Assembly (NCBI GenBank): GCA_937872175.1
Contig: CALMPI010000036.1
Location: 62,001 to 126,000 of the forward strand
Reading direction: 5' to 3'
Length of the DNA: 64,000 bases
Source of the DNA: an uncultured Flavobacteriales bacterium
GTDB lineage: Bacteria; Bacteroidota; Bacteroidia; Flavobacteriales_F; PHOS-HE28
Under the pieces are notes generated by a model. The model had not been told where the DNA came from, ran no database searches, and saw only the letters and a program-made list of their open reading frames with translations. Positions 41,213 to 48,892 of the stretch are shown here, piece after piece. The translations under genes and the position numbers were made by a program. Numbering within the stretch: position 1 is the first letter of the stretch; every line of letters starts with the position of its first letter.

Positions 41213-42301
41213 TCAGGAGGTCTTGCGGTTGGTGGTGTGATCGCGGAACACCATGTCCGCGAGCCCTTGCAGGCCGGTGTAGAAGGCTCGGCCCTGGTTG
41301 GCCTCGGTGAAGCGCTCGATGAACCGCTGCAGGTAGTTGTCGCGCGCGATCATGAAGGTGGTGATGGGGATCCCGGCCTTTCGCGCGCGAACGGCGGCAT
41401 CCAACGTGCGCGCCACGATGAACTCGTCGAGCCCGAAGCTGTTCATGTAGTACTCGCCGTCGCGCTTGATGCAGCTGGGCTTGCCATCGGTGATCATGAC
41501 GATGCGGCGGTTGCGGACCTTGCGGCGACGCAGGATGTCCATGGCGAGCTCCAGCCCGGCCACGGTGTTGGTATGGAAGGGCCCCACCTGCAGGTAGGGC
41601 AGGTCCTTCAGGCTCACCTGCCACGCATCGTTGCCGAACACCACGATGTCGAGGGTGTCCTTGGGGTAGCGCCGCTTGATGAGCTCGGCGAGCGCCATGG
41701 CCACCTTCTTCGCGGGGGTGATGCGGTCCTCCCCATAGAGGATCATGCTGTGGCTGATGTCGATCATGAGCACGGTGGCGCAGGCGCTCTGGTGCTCGGT
41801 CTCGATCACCTCCAGGTCGTCCTCGCTCATCCGCAGCTCATCGAGGCCGCGCTGCTGGGCGTTGCGGATGCTGTCGCTCATGGCCACCTGCTCGATGCGG
41901 TCGCCGAAGCGGTAGCCGCGCCGGTCGCTGGTGGGCTCGTCGCCCTGTCCGGTGCGGCGCAACGCATGGTTCCCCCGGTCCACCTTCTTCAGCCTGCCGA
42001 ACACCTGATCCAACGCGCGTTCGCGGATGAGCTTCTCGGCCCTGCCGGTGAGCGGAGCCTTGCCTCCCTTCGTGGGCCTGCCGATCATGCCGTGCTTGCG
42101 CAGGTCATCCTCGAACTCCTTGCGGCCGTACTCCACCGAATAGAAGCCATGCTCCTTGTCGAGCTGGTCCATCCAATCGAGGGCCTCCTCCACATCGCCG
42201 CTGGTGTGGGTGAGCAGCTCCAGGAACAGGGGCAGCAGCTTCTCAAAGGGCGAACGATCGTCCGCCGGGGGGATGTACTTCGCGAAGCGGTGGCCGATCA
42301 T
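41213..42301 (-). CDS. VWA domain protein, partner of chelatase-like ATPase
   Basis: 362 residues. The MIDAS metal site is complete: TVLMIDISHSM (D-x-S-x-S), the Thr in FHTNTVAGLEL and MITDGKPS (Asp-Gly). The N-terminal ~170 residues are helical and charged, with VFGRLKKVDRGNHALRRTG. Start ATG 42301 is preferred to one 21 nt upstream because a TACCTTCC element (42307-42314, minus strand) ends 5 nt before it. VWA proteins of this type deliver a substrate to their AAA+ partner. Specific substrate unknown; no envelope signal, so cytosolic. Confidence 0.85.
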   Translation of the reverse strand: MIGHRFAKYIPPADDRSPFEKLLPLFLELLTHTSGDVEEALDWMDQLDKEHGFYSVEYGRKEFEDDLRKHGMIGRPTKGGKAPLTGRAEKLIRERALDQVFGRLKKVDRGNHALRRTGQGDEPTSDRRGYRFGDRIEQVAMSDSIRNAQQRGLDELRMSEDDLEVIETEHQSACATVLMIDISHSMILYGEDRITPAKKVAMALAELIKRRYPKDTLDIVVFGNDAWQVSLKDLPYLQVGPFHTNTVAGLELAMDILRRRKVRNRRIVMITDGKPSCIKRDGEYYMNSFGLDEFIVARTLDAAVRARKAGIPITTFMIARDNYLQRFIERFTEANQGRAFYTGLQGLADMVFRDHTTNRKTS

Positions 42302-42379
42302 GCGGTGGAAGGTAACGCCCACCAGCGGGCCGTGGTTCAGGTCCGCATGCGCGGACCGAGGGCTACCGGACCACCCGGC

Positions 42380-43381
42380 TCACTCCACCACCAGGCGGCG
42401 TGTGGCCCTGCCGCCATCGGCGGCCGTGACCTGCACCAGATAGAAGCCGGGGCGAAGCCCCGCGAGCCCGAGCTCCACGCGCGTGCCCTGGATGCGCGCG
42501 GCGTTCACCGGAAGCGCACGACCTGCGGCGTCGCGCAGCTCCACGGCCGCCACCGGACGTTCCGTGGTGAGCACCACCAGGTCCTTCGCCGGGTTCGGCG
42601 CCAGGCTGAACGCCAGCGAACGCTCGTCGATGCCGACCTCGGTGGCATCCAGCCATTCGGTGACCAGCGTGTTCAATGAAGGCCCGAGGTTGGAACTGAG
42701 CGAATCATTGATGATGCGCACCACTGGATGGGCCTTGAAGCGCGTGTGGAAGCTGTGGATCTCCTTCTTGCGCGTCACCGTGACCAGCGGGCCGGCGTTC
42801 ACCTCGGTGGAGTTGAAGCGCAGCCGGATCACCGCCATGCTGGTGCCGCCGGGAAGCACCAGGGTGCCCGCACCATCCACTACGGCGGTGTAGCTGCCCG
42901 AACGGGTGAAGGTGCCCACGCCATCGATATCGAAGGTGGCCGAGAGGGGCCCGGACCAGCTGTCATTCAGCGTGGCCGGCCACCGGATGAGGTCGGGCCC
43001 CTGTGCGAGGGGCGCCGTGTAGCCAAAGGTGAGCAGGGCGGCGTCCTCACCGACCACGGTCAAGGCCGTGCCGCTCATCGCAAAAAAGGTGGTGTCCGTG
43101 GTGCCATCGGTCATGGCGATGTTGGCCGTGGGGAACAGCGTGCCGGCGTCGGGGTACACGGCCGGGTCGAGGTAGGTCCAGGTGCGGGTGCCCGTGCTGG
43201 TGAGCCCGCTGAAGTCGTAGGTCTGGTTGTTGCCCGCAGCGCCGGCGCTGGTGAACGCCCCGGAGTTCACCGTGATGGCGTCGCCGATCTCGGGCTGGTT
43301 CTCGGACGCCTCGATGACGGGCTGGGCGAGGAGCGGGGCGGCGACGAACGCCAGGGCGGAGAGGGTCAGGGAGCGGTGCAT
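42380..43381 (-). CDS. Secreted protein with T9SS C-terminal sorting domain
   Basis: 333 residues. Signal peptide MHRSLTLSALAFVAAPLLA-Q. The body, about residues 20-250, is beta-rich and of no known family (AFTSAGAAGNNQTYDFSGLT, VVDGAGTLVLPGGTSMAVIR), similar to uncharacterised Bacteroidota secreted proteins in which such a jelly-roll-like region precedes a T9SS tail. The C-terminal ~75 residues are a type A sorting domain: AFSLAPNPAKDLVVLTTERP, VELRDAAGRALPV and LRPGFYLVQVTAADGGRATR. The protein would be exported by T9SS and attached or released at the surface. The minus-strand TACCTTGC at 43404-43411 is its probable promoter. Confidence 0.85.
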   Translation of the reverse strand: MHRSLTLSALAFVAAPLLAQPVIEASENQPEIGDAITVNSGAFTSAGAAGNNQTYDFSGLTSTGTRTWTYLDPAVYPDAGTLFPTANIAMTDGTTDTTFFAMSGTALTVVGEDAALLTFGYTAPLAQGPDLIRWPATLNDSWSGPLSATFDIDGVGTFTRSGSYTAVVDGAGTLVLPGGTSMAVIRLRFNSTEVNAGPLVTVTRKKEIHSFHTRFKAHPVVRIINDSLSSNLGPSLNTLVTEWLDATEVGIDERSLAFSLAPNPAKDLVVLTTERPVAAVELRDAAGRALPVNAARIQGTRVELGLAGLRPGFYLVQVTAADGGRATRRLVVE

Positions 43382-43403
43382 GCGGTTGCCGGAATAGGGT
43401 GGC

Positions 43404-43433
43404 GCAAGGTAGATGCGGTGACCGGTACTTTCG
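43404..43433. promoter_or_regulatory. Divergent -7 elements for T9SS cargo and nitroreductase genes
   Basis: Minus strand TACCTTGC at 43404-43411 (22 nt from the ATG at 43381) and plus strand TACTTTCG at 43426-43433 (29 nt from the ATG at 43463), 14 bp apart. Confidence 0.5.
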
Positions 43434-43462
43434 CTGCCCGGCGGAACCGTCCGCCCACACCC

Positions 43463-44050
43463 ATGCGCCACAGCGTCAGCGACCTCACCGCGGTGATCCG
43501 CGACCGCCGCACCATCCAACCCAATGACATGAGCGACCGCGTGGTGCAGCGCGACATGGTGGAGCTCATCCTGTCCAACGCCACCTGGGCACCCAACCAC
43601 GGCATGACGCAGCCCTGGCGCTTCGTCGTGTTCGCCGGGGACGCCCGCCATCGGCTCTCCGCGTTCATGGGCGAGGAGTACACGCGCATCACCCCGCCGG
43701 AGAAGTTCATGCCGCGCAAGCACGAGAACGCCGTGCAACGCCCCCTGCAGGCCAGCGTGGTGGTGGCGCTCGGCATGGCCCGCGACCCGCGCGGCAAGAT
43801 CAGCGAGCTGGAGGAGCAGCTGGCCGTGGCCTGCGCCGTGCAGAACATGCACCTCACCTGCACCGCCTACGGGCTGGGCGGCTTCTGGGGCACGGGCGCC
43901 GTGGTCACGGGCGACGGCATGCGGCGCTTCATCGGCCTGGCCGAGGGCGACCGTTGCATGGGCCTGTTCTACATGGGCTACCCCGCCGTGGATTGGCCCA
44001 AGGGCTATCGGAAACCCCTGCCCGACGTGATGTCCTGGCAGCAGGCCTGA
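43463..44050 (+). CDS. Nitroreductase family protein
   Basis: 195 residues. FMN-binding blocks of the family: VIRDRRTIQPN with the RR pair near residues 13-18, SNATWAPNHGMTQPWRFVVF, VACAVQNMHLTCTAYGLGGFW and EGDRCMGLFYMGYP. These flavoenzymes reduce nitro compounds, quinones or flavins with NAD(P)H; the single-domain layout resembles YdjA/YfkO-like members. ATG 43463 begins MRHSVSDLTAVIRDRRTI. The gene has its own -7 element and does not overlap its neighbours. About 130 bp follow before the M23 gene, holding a small CTGGAG/CTCCAG stem (about 44078-44097). Confidence 0.9.
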   Translation: MRHSVSDLTAVIRDRRTIQPNDMSDRVVQRDMVELILSNATWAPNHGMTQPWRFVVFAGDARHRLSAFMGEEYTRITPPEKFMPRKHENAVQRPLQASVVVALGMARDPRGKISELEEQLAVACAVQNMHLTCTAYGLGGFWGTGAVVTGDGMRRFIGLAEGDRCMGLFYMGYPAVDWPKGYRKPLPDVMSWQQA

Positions 44051-44147
44051 GCACCGGCACGGCCCGGCCTTCGTCCTGGAGCTTCGTGCCTCCAGCGATC
44101 CGATCGCGTCGCTCGTCGACCACAGGAGGGCCGACCGCCTCCCCGGG

Positions 44148-44155
44148 TATCTTCG
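44148..44155 (+). promoter_or_regulatory. Bacteroidota -7 promoter element
   Basis: TATCTTCG 28 nt upstream of the M23 peptidase ATG at 44184. Confidence 0.55.
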
Positions 44156-44183
44156 CCACCCCCTCTCGCGTACACACGCCCGC

Positions 44184-45305
44184 ATGCGCGCGCTCCTGCA
44201 CGTGTCCATCCTGCTGGCCGCCCTTTCCGGACGGGCCTTTGCCGGGGTTCCATCCGGCAGCGACACCCTGCGCACCGACACAGTGACGGCGCTGGTGATG
44301 TACGGCGACCGCACCCTTTCGGAGGGCGAGGCCCTCACCGACGACCGGCTCGATGCGATGCTGGACTCGCTGTGCGCGCTCACCGACCCACCGGCCGACC
44401 TGCTGCGCGACCTCGCGTTGTACAAGCGGATCCGCGGGCTCGACGAGGGTGGCATCATCCAGCTGATCGATTCGCTCTTCGAACTGGACACCGTGCCCTA
44501 CGCACTGATCAACGAGATCAACCTGTACAGTGCGCAGATGCCCACGCAGGGCGAGGTGGACCGCAGCGGCCTGCTGGCCTGGCTGGACGACCCCACGCAC
44601 GACATCACGGGCCTCTACACCGATTGGAACACCCTGGCCGTTCATGCGTGCACCCCCGCCTCCGCCGTGCGGGACAGTGTGCTGCTGCTGCAGCTCGTGG
44701 ACGGGCAGGCGCACTGCGGCTTCGCGATGCCCGTGACGGGGCCGCTCACCTCACGCTTCGGCTGGCGCGACGGCCGCCCCCACAATGGCATCGACCTGGA
44801 CCTGGAGGTGTGGGACAGCGTGCGCACGGCCTTCCCCGGCGTGGTGCGCCATGCCGGCGTGCAGAACGGCTACGGACGCGTGGTGGTGGTGCGCCACTAC
44901 AACGGGCTGGAGACCTATTACGCGCACCTGCACCGCTTCAAGGTGAAGGCCGGGGACGTGGTGGACGCGGGCGAACTGATCGGTCTGGGCGGAAGCTCGG
45001 GCCGCTCCTCGGGCAGCCACCTGCACTTCGAGGTGCGCTTCCGTGGCATGCCGCTGGACCCGGCGCGCATCATCGATCTGAGCAACGGTTCGCTGCAGGC
45101 GGACACCTTGGTGATCAAGCGTTCGCGCCATGCCTACGCCGCCTACCCCAAGGGTACGCACTTCCACACGGTGGCGAAAGGTGACCATCTTTACGCCATC
45201 GCCGAGCAATACGGCACGTCCATCCAAGCCCTGTGCGACCTCAACGGCATCACCCGGCGCTCCATCCTCCGCGTAGGACAACAGCTCCTGGTGGATGCCC
45301 GGTAA
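44184..45305 (+). CDS. M23 family metallopeptidase with C-terminal LysM domain
   Basis: 373 residues. Signal peptide MRALLHVSILLAALSGRAFA. M23 (lysostaphin-type) zinc site: RPHNGIDLDLEVW with His200 and Asp204, then TYYAHLHRFK with His248/His250, and SGSHLHFEVRF with His279 and His281, the H-x-H of the family. The C-terminal LysM domain (about 325-372: HTVAKGDHLYAIAEQYGTSI, LCDLNGI, LRVGQQLLV) binds peptidoglycan. All metal and catalytic residues are present, so it is probably an active endopeptidase or a divisome/elongation activator in the periplasm. Own promoter; no partner is adjacent. Confidence 0.93.
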   Translation: MRALLHVSILLAALSGRAFAGVPSGSDTLRTDTVTALVMYGDRTLSEGEALTDDRLDAMLDSLCALTDPPADLLRDLALYKRIRGLDEGGIIQLIDSLFELDTVPYALINEINLYSAQMPTQGEVDRSGLLAWLDDPTHDITGLYTDWNTLAVHACTPASAVRDSVLLLQLVDGQAHCGFAMPVTGPLTSRFGWRDGRPHNGIDLDLEVWDSVRTAFPGVVRHAGVQNGYGRVVVVRHYNGLETYYAHLHRFKVKAGDVVDAGELIGLGGSSGRSSGSHLHFEVRFRGMPLDPARIIDLSNGSLQADTLVIKRSRHAYAAYPKGTHFHTVAKGDHLYAIAEQYGTSIQALCDLNGITRRSILRVGQQLLVDAR

Positions 45306-45345
45306 GGGACCCGGTCGGCGCTGACGAACACCTGCATTGCGTCGC

Positions 45346-45496
45346 TAGCCGCCAGCTTCAAGCCACCAGCCACCAGCCTCCAGCCGCCGGCCTCCAGCTT
45401 CCAGCCTCCAGCCGCCGGCCTCCTGCCACCAGCCGCCGGCCTCCTGCCACCAGCCGCCGGCCTCCTGCCACCAGCCGCCGGCCTCCTGCCACCAGC
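45346..45496. repeat. 21-bp minisatellite, four perfect and several degenerate copies
   Basis: Unit CAGCCGCCGGCCTCCTGCCA plus C occurs as four perfect copies at 45409-45429, 45430-45450, 45451-45471 and 45472-45492, preceded by degenerate copies rich in CCAGCCTCCAG. It ends 13 bp before the GTG start of the beta-barrel gene. A divergent array of the same family lies at 50284-50390. No spacers, so not CRISPR. Confidence 0.85.
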
Positions 45497-45505
45497 ACGC
45501 GCAGC

Positions 45506-46249
45506 GTGACGCCATTGCGCCTGCGCCTGCGCCTACTCCTTCTCCTGCTCCTGCCCACCGTGCTCCGGGCCCAGCAAGGTGTCACCACCTTCGGCATGCA
45601 GGTGAAGCCGGTGGTGCCCCTCTCCTTCTTCGACCCGCGGGTGGAGCTTCAGGGCGGCGCGTTGCGCGGTAGCGTGGAGCTCACCGGCGGCTTCGGCTTC
45701 GGCATGCAGGTGCGGCACGGGTTCACGCGCATGCTCTCGCTGGAGACCGGCATCCACCAGATCCGCCGCAACTACCGCTGGACCCTGGAGAACGATACGG
45801 TGGCCATCGACGGCAGCGGTCGCATCCGCTATGTGGGTTATGAGATCCCCGTGCTGCTGCTGGTGTACATCCGCCTCGGCGAGCGCACCTGGATGAACAC
45901 GGCCCTGGGCGCCAGCCTGGACATGTATCCAAGCGATGCCATCAACAACACGGACGACGCGCGAGCCTATCTGTTCCGGCGCAACTGGCTGCAGGTGGGC
46001 GCCGTGGGCAACATCGGTTTCGAGTACCGCACGGAACGCTCGGGCTACTTCTACTTCGGCGCCACCTACCACCGCGCCTTCGACGACATGGCCGTGGCCG
46101 AGCTTACCTATTTCGATGCCAACAGCGTGGGGCGCGCCATCCTCACGGGCCTCAGCGGCAGCTACCTCACGGTGGACCTGCGCTACTTCTTCCACGAGGA
46201 TCCGCAGCGGCGCGCCGAACGCAGGCAGCGCCGGGGGAAGGGGAATTGA
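45506..46249 (+). CDS. Outer-membrane beta-barrel protein
   Basis: 247 residues. There is no ATG near the N-terminus; a GTG at 45506 (or TTG at 45515) gives a good signal peptide (LRLRLRLLLLLLLPTVLRA-Q). The mature protein alternates hydrophobic and polar residues with barrel-like strands: GSVELTGGFGFGMQVRHGFT, RIRYVGYEIPVLLLVYIRLG, LQVGAVGNIGFEYRTERSGY and LSGSYLTVDLRYFFHED, ending on an aromatic-rich strand. This is the OMP_b-brl / PorT-like fold of Bacteroidota. Its function is unknown. The 21-bp repeat abuts its start, and no -7 element is seen in front of it, so its expression is unclear. Confidence 0.75.
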   Translation: MTPLRLRLRLLLLLLLPTVLRAQQGVTTFGMQVKPVVPLSFFDPRVELQGGALRGSVELTGGFGFGMQVRHGFTRMLSLETGIHQIRRNYRWTLENDTVAIDGSGRIRYVGYEIPVLLLVYIRLGERTWMNTALGASLDMYPSDAINNTDDARAYLFRRNWLQVGAVGNIGFEYRTERSGYFYFGATYHRAFDDMAVAELTYFDANSVGRAILTGLSGSYLTVDLRYFFHEDPQRRAERRQRRGKGN

Positions 46250-46370
46250 AGGTCGGGTCACGGGGAGCATCCCGAGGAGCGCGACAGGTCCTGCCCGTGT
46301 GCGCATGTGTCCATGTGCGCATGCGCTCATCCAGCTGGTTTTGGGACAAGCGCGTTCGTACGGATGAACT

Positions 46371-46524
46371 CCCCTCCTGCGCGTGGAACACTCCACGCGC
46401 CGGGCAAGGAGGGGTCAGGGGAGGTTTCACCTCAGTCATGCCGCATTCTTCATGAAAGAGGAAACCACCCCGTGCCCCTCCTTGATGGGAGCAGCGAGCG
46501 ATCGCTGCTCAGGAGGAGGCTTGA
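46371..46524. repeat. Structured repeat element, copy A
   Basis: 154 bp, about 95% identical to copy B by eye. Three hairpins in order: CCCCTCCT..AGGAGGGG around an inner GCGTGGA/TCCACGC; GGTTTC/GAAACC; and a third CCTCCT..AGGAGG around GAGCAGCG/CGCTGCTC. Bounded by CCCCTCCT-type arms. Not coding. Confidence 0.75.
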
Positions 46525-46535
46525 ACACGTGAACG

Positions 46536-46689
46536 CCCCTCCTGCGCGTGGAACGCTCCACGCGCCGGGCAAGGAGGGGTCAGAGGAGGTTTCACCTCAG
46601 TCATGCCGCACTCTTCATGAAAGCGGAAACCACCCCGTGCCCCTCCTTGTGCGGAGCAGCGAGCGATCGCTGCTCAGGAGGGGGCTTGA
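46536..46689. repeat. Structured repeat element, copy B
   Basis: Offset of exactly 165 bp from copy A. Differences fall mostly in loops or spacers; in the third hairpin an A-to-G change (AGGAGGAGG to AGGAGGGGG) restores full pairing to CCCCTCCT. This supports selection or recent duplication of a structured element. Confidence 0.75.
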
Positions 46690-46764
46690 GATCCATCCGA
46701 CCATGCGACCATCCCGCTGGGGCGGGACAAATCGTGCTCATGTGCGCGTGTGCCCGAACGCCGA

Positions 46765-46792
46765 GGGCCGCCCCGCGAACGCGAAGCGGCCC
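46765..46792 (-). terminator. Hairpin downstream of S74-chaperone gene
   Basis: GGGCCGC (46765-46771) and GCGGCCC (46786-46792) form a strong stem 23 bp beyond the stop of the minus-strand gene at 46815. There is no clear T run. Confidence 0.45.
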
Positions 46793-46814
46793 CTGACCCA
46801 TCTTGTGCACAAGC

Positions 46815-48845
46815 CTATCGTGCCACCTTCACCGCCTTCTTCACCACGAAGCTGTCGTTGAGGTACAGCGTCACATGGTAAGTGCCGGGCCCGAGATCCG
46901 TGGTGGACCAGTCGTGGGTGTAGGCGCCCGCCTCACGCACGGCCTCCTCCAGCACCTCCAACCGCTTGCCACTGGCATCGCTCACCTCCAGCCGCGTGCG
47001 GCCGGGCGTGGCCACCGTGTAGCGCAGCTGCGTGTGGTCCGCCACCGGGTTGGGCACGATGATCAGGTCGGTGCGCAGGGCCTCTCCTGCCCCTGCGCCA
47101 GCCCCTGGGCTCATGCTGCGCCCATCCGTGCCGCCGTGGGCCGCGCAGCAGGTGGCGAGGTCTTGTTGGAGGGTGCTGATCTGGGCCTGCTGGGCGTCGT
47201 TGGTCGCCTTCAGTTCGTGGATCGCTCCGATCAGGTAGGGGATGATGCCGGAATAGTTCACCGCCTTGTAGGTCATCGCAGGCGCAACCTCCACACCTGC
47301 CGTATCGAGCACCGCAGGCCGCGTGACCGCGCGCACCAGATGCGGCATCGCCTGTTCCACGTTCTGGGCCAGCAGACCGGACTGTAGCGTGGAAGGCAGC
47401 CCGAGGTCGTCGAACTGGACCGTATCGAAGTGGAACAGCACCGGCTCCAAGGCCAGGGTGGCGTCCAGGGCATCGGTCACAGCGGCGATGTCCGTCTTCA
47501 GCGACTCATCCGAGCTGGTGTATACCCCGCTCGCATACACATCGCCTTCGAAGAAACCGGCCCACGTGTTCGACGCGGCGCACCGGGCACGCCCCCAGAC
47601 GCCGATGCACGCGTTCGCCACCCCACCGCCTTGGGACCATGTGCCTTCCTCCTGCGCATTCCCGTAGACGCCGATGTTCGCATCTGCCTGATGCGGGATC
47701 GTCACCGTCGTGTGTGCGAACAACCCGTAGTTGACGCGCGCATCCTGCGCCCACCCGCGGAAGGCCATGTTCACCTCCGCGCTCGGGGTCGGCGAGAAGG
47801 CGTCCACGGCGATGTTCATCCCCTCATCCCCGAGCACATGGGCGAAGATCGCTTTGTCATCACCGGTCGGATCCGGACTGCTTTCCACCACATGCAGCTT
47901 CCAGCGTGGATCGGGGATGCCGATGCCCACATCATTGCTGTTGTCCGGGCAACCGGTCAAGGGACCCGGCTGCCAGGCCGTCACCACATCATCCGTGGCC
48001 GTCACTTCCCAATCGCAGTCACTGGACCAACCGCTGAGCGTCCGCCAGTACACCCGACCATCAGCCGGGTCCACCACCAGCGCATTCTCCAAGGTGGTAC
48101 TCTCGTAGTCCGTGCCGCTGCCGATCGGCGGGTTGGTCATGAAGTTGCGCAGCCGAATGGTGCGATCGAGGATATCTATACGTTCGTCCGGGTCAAGACC
48201 CGCACCTTGCCAGTGGCCCAGGCCGAAAAAGACCTCGTTGCAGGACATGGCTGGCGTGAAGCGCCCTGCCTCCAACCCATCGACCCCAGCAGCCAGAGTT
48301 GTGCCCACATTGTTCCGCGTGAAGATGAACCGCAGTTGATCGGGACCGTCCGGTTCGCCGAACAGGCCGTTGTCCGACCAGGCCAGGGTCAAATGGTTCC
48401 TGTCGCCGGCCTCAGCCTTAAGGCCCAGATAGGCCTGATCAGACAAGTAAGTGATGTAGGTGCCTTGTTTCATCCAGGGCCGCCATCCACTGTCCTGGTT
48501 ACCCCCGCCATCCAGGTGCAACATGGCCTGGGGCTTGTCCACCAGCGAATTCGAAAAGGGTCCGATGCCCAGGAAGCCACTGAGGTTCAACCCTGTGTAG
48601 CTGTTCACAGTTTGCCCGGTCAGCGTTGGCGACAAGGTGACACGCTGGATCGCATCGGTGTACCACTCGATCGGCTGGTTGGCATCGTGCCGGATCTGCA
48701 GCGGGTCGCTGGTCATCGAGTTGTCCCAGCCGACGAAATTGCCGGAGACACCAAAGTTGAACGGCGTAGAAACTTGAGCCTGCACTGGCAGCATGGCCAG
48801 CACGCAAGCGGCCATGGTCCATGGCCTTAGAATTGTCTGTTTCAT
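46815..48845 (-). CDS. Secreted protein with S74 intramolecular chaperone domain and T9SS tail
   Basis: 676 residues. Signal peptide MKQTILRPWTMAACVLAMLPVQA-Q. Residues ~30-440 are beta-rich with GIGI-like and IGVYGNAQEE motifs as in trimeric fibre proteins. An S74 (endosialidase/tail-fibre chaperone) domain begins at about 444: YTSSDESLKTDIAAV with the conserved Ser-Ser-Asp cleavage region, then LLAQNVEQAMPHLV. A short coiled coil (541-568, LKATNDAQQAQISTLQQDLA) and a type A T9SS domain (about 593-676: IIVPNPVADHTQLRYTVATP, GPGTYHVTLYL) follow. S74 domains normally end the protein; here more follows. Local GC is lower than in the housekeeping genes. ATG 48845 starts the signal peptide. Confidence 0.85.
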   Translation of the reverse strand: MKQTILRPWTMAACVLAMLPVQAQVSTPFNFGVSGNFVGWDNSMTSDPLQIRHDANQPIEWYTDAIQRVTLSPTLTGQTVNSYTGLNLSGFLGIGPFSNSLVDKPQAMLHLDGGGNQDSGWRPWMKQGTYITYLSDQAYLGLKAEAGDRNHLTLAWSDNGLFGEPDGPDQLRFIFTRNNVGTTLAAGVDGLEAGRFTPAMSCNEVFFGLGHWQGAGLDPDERIDILDRTIRLRNFMTNPPIGSGTDYESTTLENALVVDPADGRVYWRTLSGWSSDCDWEVTATDDVVTAWQPGPLTGCPDNSNDVGIGIPDPRWKLHVVESSPDPTGDDKAIFAHVLGDEGMNIAVDAFSPTPSAEVNMAFRGWAQDARVNYGLFAHTTVTIPHQADANIGVYGNAQEEGTWSQGGGVANACIGVWGRARCAASNTWAGFFEGDVYASGVYTSSDESLKTDIAAVTDALDATLALEPVLFHFDTVQFDDLGLPSTLQSGLLAQNVEQAMPHLVRAVTRPAVLDTAGVEVAPAMTYKAVNYSGIIPYLIGAIHELKATNDAQQAQISTLQQDLATCCAAHGGTDGRSMSPGAGAGAGEALRTDLIIVPNPVADHTQLRYTVATPGRTRLEVSDASGKRLEVLEEAVREAGAYTHDWSTTDLGPGTYHVTLYLNDSFVVKKAVKVAR

Positions 48846-48892
48846 GGTCTTCGGTTTTGTTGTTGTCAACTCCTCCAAAGACCGGACTCGCG

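Larger units (their letters stand above)
46250..46814. other. 565-bp intergenic region with duplicated structured element
   Basis: No convincing gene. It holds the two 154-bp copies listed below, flanked by CATCC-GCTGG-GGGACAA-like sequences (about 46329-46350 and 46710-46730), of which the right one is a TCCCGC-TGGG-GCGGGA hairpin (46712-46727), and a terminator-type hairpin near 46765-46792. Confidence 0.6.

Noticed and set aside
44051..44147. Terminator at the CTGGAG/CTCCAG stem after the nitroreductase gene
   Set aside because: Six-pair stem with no T run; too weak to list as a terminator.
45346..45496. CRISPR array
   Set aside because: 21-bp units are directly joined with no spacers and no cas genes occur.
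46307..46861. 184-residue plus-strand open frame through the structured element
   Set aside because: Its sequence is just the two hairpin copies translated; conservation follows hairpin arms, not codons.
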